DNA from: Mycobacterium sp. 4858
GTDB taxonomy: Bacteria > Actinomycetota > Actinomycetes > Mycobacteriales > Mycobacteriaceae
Length of the DNA stretch: 64,000 bases
Direction: 5' to 3'
Assembly (NCBI RefSeq): GCF_900240975.1
Contig: NZ_LT968776.1
Span: 2,539,092-2,603,091 of the forward strand
Shown: in pieces, positions 60,211-64,000 of the stretch
How the letters are laid out: each line of letters begins with the position of its first letter
How positions within the stretch are numbered: the stretch's first letter is position 1
Position numbers and translations under genes: made by a program
Notes under the pieces: generated by a model
Database searches by the model: none
Seen by the model: only the letters and a program-made list of their open reading frames with translations
Told to the model about the DNA's origin: nothing

Positions 60211-60402
60211 CTAGTAGCTGCGGTCGCCTTCGCTGTTGTCGAAGAAGCGCCATTGGCCGTCGGCTTCGACTTCCATACGCCAGCCCAGTTCGTTGCCCTC
60301 GACCGCCTCGTCGGCGAACCAGGCGTGCGCCTTGTCGGCGCTTTCGATGTCCTTGGTCGCGACGACGTCGCCCTTGGGGTTGAGCACTCGGTAGGTAGCC
60401 AT
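60211..60402 (-). CDS. 63-residue conserved hypothetical protein
   Basis: A small soluble acidic protein (MATYRVLNPKGDVVATKDIE to NSEGDRSY). It starts at ATG 60402 and ends at 60211. The pattern of short strands and a helix (SADKAHAWFADEAVE) with WRMEVEADGQWRFFD suggests a compact alpha/beta domain. No recognised family. It is 34 bp upstream of the Rv2629-like gene on the same strand and 29 bp after lipE. Confidence 0.65.
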   Translation of the reverse strand: MATYRVLNPKGDVVATKDIESADKAHAWFADEAVEGNELGWRMEVEADGQWRFFDNSEGDRSY

Positions 60403-60431
60403 CCCGGCAGTGTTCCCACCGCCGGGTGCCC

Positions 60432-61670
60432 TCAATCGGTGGGAATCTCGGCGGCGATGGTGTCCATCAGGGCGGTGTAGCGCTTGGCTTCCGGGTCGCG
60501 GCCGGGCTTGCCGCTGCTGATCACGCCGGCCGCCAGACCGCGCGCGGGGTCGGCCCAGATCGCGATGTTGACCAGGCCGAGGTTGCCGAACGCGTTGGGC
60601 GCGTGCAGCCCGAACGGTCCCCACCGGTCCGTTCCGAGAATGAAACCGGTGCCCCAGCGGGCGGGTTGCAGCCCGACCGCGAAATCGGGTCGCAGTCGCC
60701 GGCATTCCTTGACCGCGCCGTACATCGTCTCCGGGCTCAGCACCCGCACGCCGTCGAGAGTGCCACCGCGGCGCCAGATTTCGGCGAACCGGGACATCTC
60801 GTTGGCGGTCGACACCGTGTTGGACGACGGGATGATCGTGGTGAGGAACAGCGGGGTATTGGTGATCGGGATCATCTCGTGCACGGTTCCGCCGATCGCC
60901 TTGCGGAAGATCTGCGCCACGATCGGCGGGAGCGGGCGCCCCGTCGCGTGGCTGGGCGCGACCAGTGGCAGGTCTTCTTTGGCGACACCGAAGTTCGTCC
61001 ACCGGAAGCCGAGCGGGTCGAGGATCTCGGTGGCCAGAATTTCGCGAATTTCCTTGCCGGTGGCCGCGTACACGATCTCGCGGATCAGCGGACCCCAGGT
61101 CAGGGCGTGGTACATGTGGAACAGCCCGGGGCGGTAGATCGGCCGCAGTTCACCGAGCTTCTGTTGCGCGTATTCGTGGTCGTCCGCGCGTTTGACGTCC
61201 GGCTTGGGTCCGGTGGGGAAGGGCAGCCCGGCGCTGTGCGTCATCACGTGCCGGATGGTGATCCGGTGCTTGCCGTGGCTGGTGAAGGTGGGGATGTAGT
61301 CGCACACCCGGTCGTCGAGTGAGAAGACGCCGCGCTCGACGAGCATGTGCACCACGGTCGCCGCGATGCCCTTGGCTGCCGAGTAGACGCAGAACGGCGT
61401 GTCCGTCGTGACGGGGATCTTCTCGGCGTCGGCCGGGTCGCTCGGGGCGTTGCCCCAGCCGTGGCCGATCGCCCGGTTGAGCACGACGCGCCCGTGCCGA
61501 CGGAGGCACAGCTGGATGGCCGGCTGGAAGCCTGCCTCATACCAGTGCCGCGCGGCCGCCCAAATCCGGTCGACGGCGGCGCCGTCGATCTCGGAGTAGT
61601 CCTCGTCGCCGATCGCCGTCACGGCGTCCAGGTCGGCCGGGACGCGGATCTTGCCGTCTGGTGTCGTCAC
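60432..61670 (-). CDS. lipE: Beta-lactamase-fold esterase LipE
   Basis: A 412-residue serine hydrolase of the class C beta-lactamase/PBP fold. The nucleophile motif is S-x-x-K in CVYSAAKGIAA, and the second motif is YHALTWGP (Tyr). It has esterase or lipase activity in the family, not beta-lactamase activity. No signal peptide is seen. The GTG at 61670 has a weak ribosome-binding site. It lies 25 bp after echA21 on the same strand. Position matches Rv3775. Confidence 0.85.
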   Translation of the reverse strand: MTTPDGKIRVPADLDAVTAIGDEDYSEIDGAAVDRIWAAARHWYEAGFQPAIQLCLRRHGRVVLNRAIGHGWGNAPSDPADAEKIPVTTDTPFCVYSAAKGIAATVVHMLVERGVFSLDDRVCDYIPTFTSHGKHRITIRHVMTHSAGLPFPTGPKPDVKRADDHEYAQQKLGELRPIYRPGLFHMYHALTWGPLIREIVYAATGKEIREILATEILDPLGFRWTNFGVAKEDLPLVAPSHATGRPLPPIVAQIFRKAIGGTVHEMIPITNTPLFLTTIIPSSNTVSTANEMSRFAEIWRRGGTLDGVRVLSPETMYGAVKECRRLRPDFAVGLQPARWGTGFILGTDRWGPFGLHAPNAFGNLGLVNIAIWADPARGLAAGVISSGKPGRDPEAKRYTALMDTIAAEIPTD

Positions 61671-61695
61671 CTCAGCGAGGGTACGTGGCGCCGGA

Positions 61696-62520
61696 TCACT
61701 CCCCGGTGAATCGCGGCGGGCGCTTCTCGAAGGTCGCCGCGATGCCCTCGGTCAGGTCCTTCGACGGCAGGAAGGCGGCGTTCCAGGCGGCGACGTAGCG
61801 CAGGCTCTCCGACACGGCGGCGGTGCGCTGCTGGTCGAGCACGTCCTTGATGCCGTGCACCGCCAGCGGCGGGTTGGCGGCGATCTCGGCCGCGGTGGCG
61901 TGCGCGGCGGCCAGCGTGGCGTCGGCGTCGTCGTACACGTCGTTGACCAGGCCGATCTTCGCGGCCCAGGCCGCGTCGATGTCCTTGCCGGTCAGCGCCA
62001 GCTCACGCAGGTGCCCGTCGCTCAGGATGTACGGAAGCCGGGCCAGGCTGCCGACGTCGGCGACGATCGCCAGTTTGACCTCGCGCACCGAGAATTTGGC
62101 GTCGGCGCTGGCGTAGCGGATGTCGACCGCGGAGATCAGGTCGACGCCGCCGCCGATGCACCAGCCGTGTACCGACGCGATCGTCGGGGTGCGGCAGTCC
62201 GCGACGGCGGTGATCGCGCCCTGCATGCGCTTGACCTCGCGGTGGAAGACCGCGCGCGGGCCGGCCAGCGCGTCGCCGGACAGCAGCGGGGTGAACGAGC
62301 CGCCCATCGCGGGCACGTCCAGGCCGTAGCTGAAGTTCTTGCCCGAACCGGTCAGCACGATGGCCCGCACCTCGGGGTCGGCGTCCAGGGCCGCGAACAG
62401 CTCCGGCATCTCCGACCAGAACGCCGGGCCCATCGCGTTGCCCTTGCCCGGCCCGATCAGCGTCACCTGCGCGACATGATCTTTGGTTTCCACCGTGACG
62501 GATTCGTATGCTTGCGCCAT
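61696..62520 (-). CDS. echA21: Enoyl-CoA hydratase EchA21
   Basis: A 274-residue crotonase-fold protein. Oxyanion-hole segments are TGSGKNFSYGLDVPAM and HGWCIGGGVDLISAVDIRYA. The first catalytic acid of true hydratases is Asp (GVDL) and the second maps to VREVKLAIV. It may act as hydratase or isomerase in fatty-acid or sterol breakdown. The ATG at 62520 gives the same length as Rv3774. It overlaps nothing and starts 23 bp from the divergent MDMPI-like gene. Confidence 0.86.
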   Translation of the reverse strand: MAQAYESVTVETKDHVAQVTLIGPGKGNAMGPAFWSEMPELFAALDADPEVRAIVLTGSGKNFSYGLDVPAMGGSFTPLLSGDALAGPRAVFHREVKRMQGAITAVADCRTPTIASVHGWCIGGGVDLISAVDIRYASADAKFSVREVKLAIVADVGSLARLPYILSDGHLRELALTGKDIDAAWAAKIGLVNDVYDDADATLAAAHATAAEIAANPPLAVHGIKDVLDQQRTAAVSESLRYVAAWNAAFLPSKDLTEGIAATFEKRPPRFTGE

Positions 62521-62543
62521 ATCGAGACCGTAGCGTGGCAAAC

Positions 62544-63128
62544 ATGGCTCCTGATTTGCGGCCCGGCCCACATTCCCCGCCCACCGACGAACTGCACAGC
62601 GCCGAGGACACGCTCGGGGTGCTGCAGCGCGTGCTGCACACGATTCCGGCCGACGATCTGTCCCGGCGGACGCCGTGCAGCGAGTTCGACGTGGCGCAGC
62701 TGACCGAGCATCTGCTGAAGTCGATCGCCGGGCTCGGGGGCATGGTGGGCGCCGCTATGCCGGAGCGCGAGCAAGGCGATTCGGTGGAACGGCAGGTGGT
62801 CGCCGCGGCCCGGCCGGCGCTGGATGCCTGGCATCGCCGCGGCCTGGACGGCACGGTGCCGTTCGGCAAGAGCGAGATGCCCGCCAAGACGGCGTGCGGC
62901 ATCTTCTCGGTCGAATTCCTGGTGCACGCCTGGGATTACGCCGCGGCGGTGGGCCACGAACTCAACGCCCCGGAACCACTGTCCGAATACGTGCTGGGGT
63001 TGGCGCGCACCATCATCCGGCCGGAGATTCGTGCCGGTGCCGGGTTCGACGACCCGATCGACGTCCCGGCCGACGCCGGCGCGCTCGAGCAATTGGTCGC
63101 CTTCACCGGGCGCAACCCGGCCGGCTAA
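62544..63128 (+). CDS. MDMPI/DinB-family (TIGR03086-type) protein, Rv3773c-like
   Basis: A 194-residue member of the mycothiol-dependent maleylpyruvate isomerase family. Metal-site candidates are His in QLTEHLLKSI and His/Asp in FLVHAWDYAAAVG. The length is that of Rv3773c. This is the second family member in the window, but it is only distantly related to the one in the emb operon. The ATG at 62544 lies 23 bp from the divergent echA21 start. Its 3' end overlaps the LysR gene by 4 bp. Function unknown. Confidence 0.8.
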   Translation: MAPDLRPGPHSPPTDELHSAEDTLGVLQRVLHTIPADDLSRRTPCSEFDVAQLTEHLLKSIAGLGGMVGAAMPEREQGDSVERQVVAAARPALDAWHRRGLDGTVPFGKSEMPAKTACGIFSVEFLVHAWDYAAAVGHELNAPEPLSEYVLGLARTIIRPEIRAGAGFDDPIDVPADAGALEQLVAFTGRNPAG

Positions 63129-64000
63129 CCGCCGGGACGCGACGCCGACGCCGTGGCGATGGCGCTGACAACCTGCCGCAGCCAGCGGTGGGACGGATCC
63201 TGGTCGAGGCGCGGGTGCCAGACGGCGGCGGACCGTAGCTCGCCCAGCTCCGGTGGGGCCGTGAGCACGCGGGTCTGGGCCGGGTCGGCGATGGCGCGGG
63301 CCAGCTGCGCCGGAACCGTCAGGATCAGCTCGGTGCCGGGCAGCATGTTTGGCCCCGGAGCGAAGTAGGGCATCCGGACCGCTATCCGGCGCTTGGCGTC
63401 GTGCGCCTCGAGCGCCCGCTCGATCCACGGCTGGTCGAGCGCGATGTCCACATGCGGCCAGCGCAGATAGGCCGACAGCGAAACAGCCGTCTCCGCGGCG
63501 AGCGGGTGGTCGGCGGCCACCACGCAGACGAACTGATCGGTGAAAAACTGTGTGCTGCAGTACCGGTCGGGCACGGCGCGGCCGTAGATCACCAGGTCAA
63601 GCGTCCCAGCGTCCAGCTTGTCGAACGCGCGCGAGTCGAGGGCTTCGCAGTGCACCGTGGAGGCCGGTGACTGCGCCAGGATGGAGTGCACGACTGCGGG
63701 ACCGAACGCGGAGAGCGCGTAGTCGGTGATGGCCATGCGAAACGATTGGGCTGCGGTGGCCGGGTCGAAGGATTCGTTGGCAAACAGTTGCTCGAGCTGG
63801 GTGACGGTCGTCGCCAGCTGGTCGCGGATCCGCTCGGCTCGCGGGGTCAACGAGTAGCCGTCCGGGCCGCGCACCAGCAACTCGTCGCCGAAGTGTCGCC
63901 GCAACCGCTGCAACGCGCGGCTCATCGCCGGCTGGCTGAGCCGGGCTCGCTCCGCCGCGCGCGAGACGTGCCGCTCCTCGAGCAGGGCCATCAGGGGCGG
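63125..64000 (-). CDS. LysR-family regulator (5' end beyond window)
   Basis: At least 288 residues of a LysR-type regulator are visible. The helix-turn-helix (HVSRAAERARLSQPAMSRALQRLRR) is near the window edge and the first helix is cut off, so the true start lies past 64000. The C-terminal effector domain has two alpha/beta subdomains (residues about 90 on). It is most like the NodD/PnbR-type subfamily by MALLEERHVS. Convergent with the MDMPI-like gene. The target is unknown; hisC2, expected from M. tuberculosis order, is not in the window. Confidence 0.85.
   Translation of the reverse strand, partial: PPLMALLEERHVSRAAERARLSQPAMSRALQRLRRHFGDELLVRGPDGYSLTPRAERIRDQLATTVTQLEQLFANESFDPATAAQSFRMAITDYALSAFGPAVVHSILAQSPASTVHCEALDSRAFDKLDAGTLDLVIYGRAVPDRYCSTQFFTDQFVCVVAADHPLAAETAVSLSAYLRWPHVDIALDQPWIERALEAHDAKRRIAVRMPYFAPGPNMLPGTELILTVPAQLARAIADPAQTRVLTAPPELGELRSAAVWHPRLDQDPSHRWLRQVVSAIATASASRPGG

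Overview
The window is chromosomal DNA of a Mycobacterium: GC-rich, Shine-Dalgarno or leaderless starts, and the complete actinobacterial cell-envelope supercluster. Gene order follows the M. tuberculosis block Rv3820c to Rv3773c, read here in the opposite orientation. Several differences point to a slow-growing non-tuberculous species, possibly of the M. avium complex: the DprE1 residue matching M. tuberculosis Cys387 is Ala, PE_PGRS62 and the IS1557 copy are absent, and short GC-rich palindromic repeats lie inside genes. The species is inferred, not proven.

Layout. 0.08-4.2 kb: a PapA2-type acyltransferase facing a three-gene set (small protein, UlaG-Rieske protein, APH-like kinase). 4.2-7.4 kb: three tandem PlsC-type acyltransferases and a HAD phosphatase. 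7.4-10.3 kb: a secreted PGRP amidase with LGFP repeats, and Erp. 10.5-17.1 kb: galactan and arabinan genes glf, glfT2, a PAP2 phosphatase, ubiA and aftB. 17.4-20.6 kb: mycolyltransferase fbpA, fbpD (MPT51) and the cutinase-like lipase Rv3802c. 20.9-29.8 kb: the mycolic acid condensation operon fadD32-pks13-accD4. 29.8-35.0 kb: accessory genes (MmyB-like regulator and SDR pair, fadE35, a GarA-like FHA protein, a small membrane protein, a secreted protein). 35.2-50.9 kb: Rv3788, Rv3789, dprE1, dprE2, aftA, embC, an inserted DinB/MDMPI-type gene, embA and embB. 51.0-56.6 kb: a DUF732 protein, the galactan exporter wzm-wzt with glfT1, bpa and Rv3779. 56.7-64.0 kb: a degenerate aminotransferase-like protein, a quinone oxidoreductase, tRNA-Ser(UGA), an Rv2629-like protein, lipE, echA21, an MDMPI-like protein and a truncated LysR regulator.

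How it works together. UbiA, the PAP2 phosphatase and DprE1/DprE2 make decaprenyl-phosphoryl-arabinose. Glf supplies UDP-Galf to GlfT1 and GlfT2, Wzm-Wzt moves the lipid-linked galactan outward, and AftA, EmbA/B/C and AftB build arabinan on it. AccD4, FadD32 and Pks13 make mycolates, which the antigen 85 enzymes transfer to that arabinan. 

No wholly new system was found. The best leads are repeat insertions inside aftA and glfT1, an extra gene splitting the emb operon, two CRP-like palindromes, an MPT51 with a restored G-x-S-x-G motif, a GarA-like FHA protein lacking the phospho-switch motif, and an unusual fadD32 promoter and leader. M. tuberculosis comparisons are from memory, not from an alignment.
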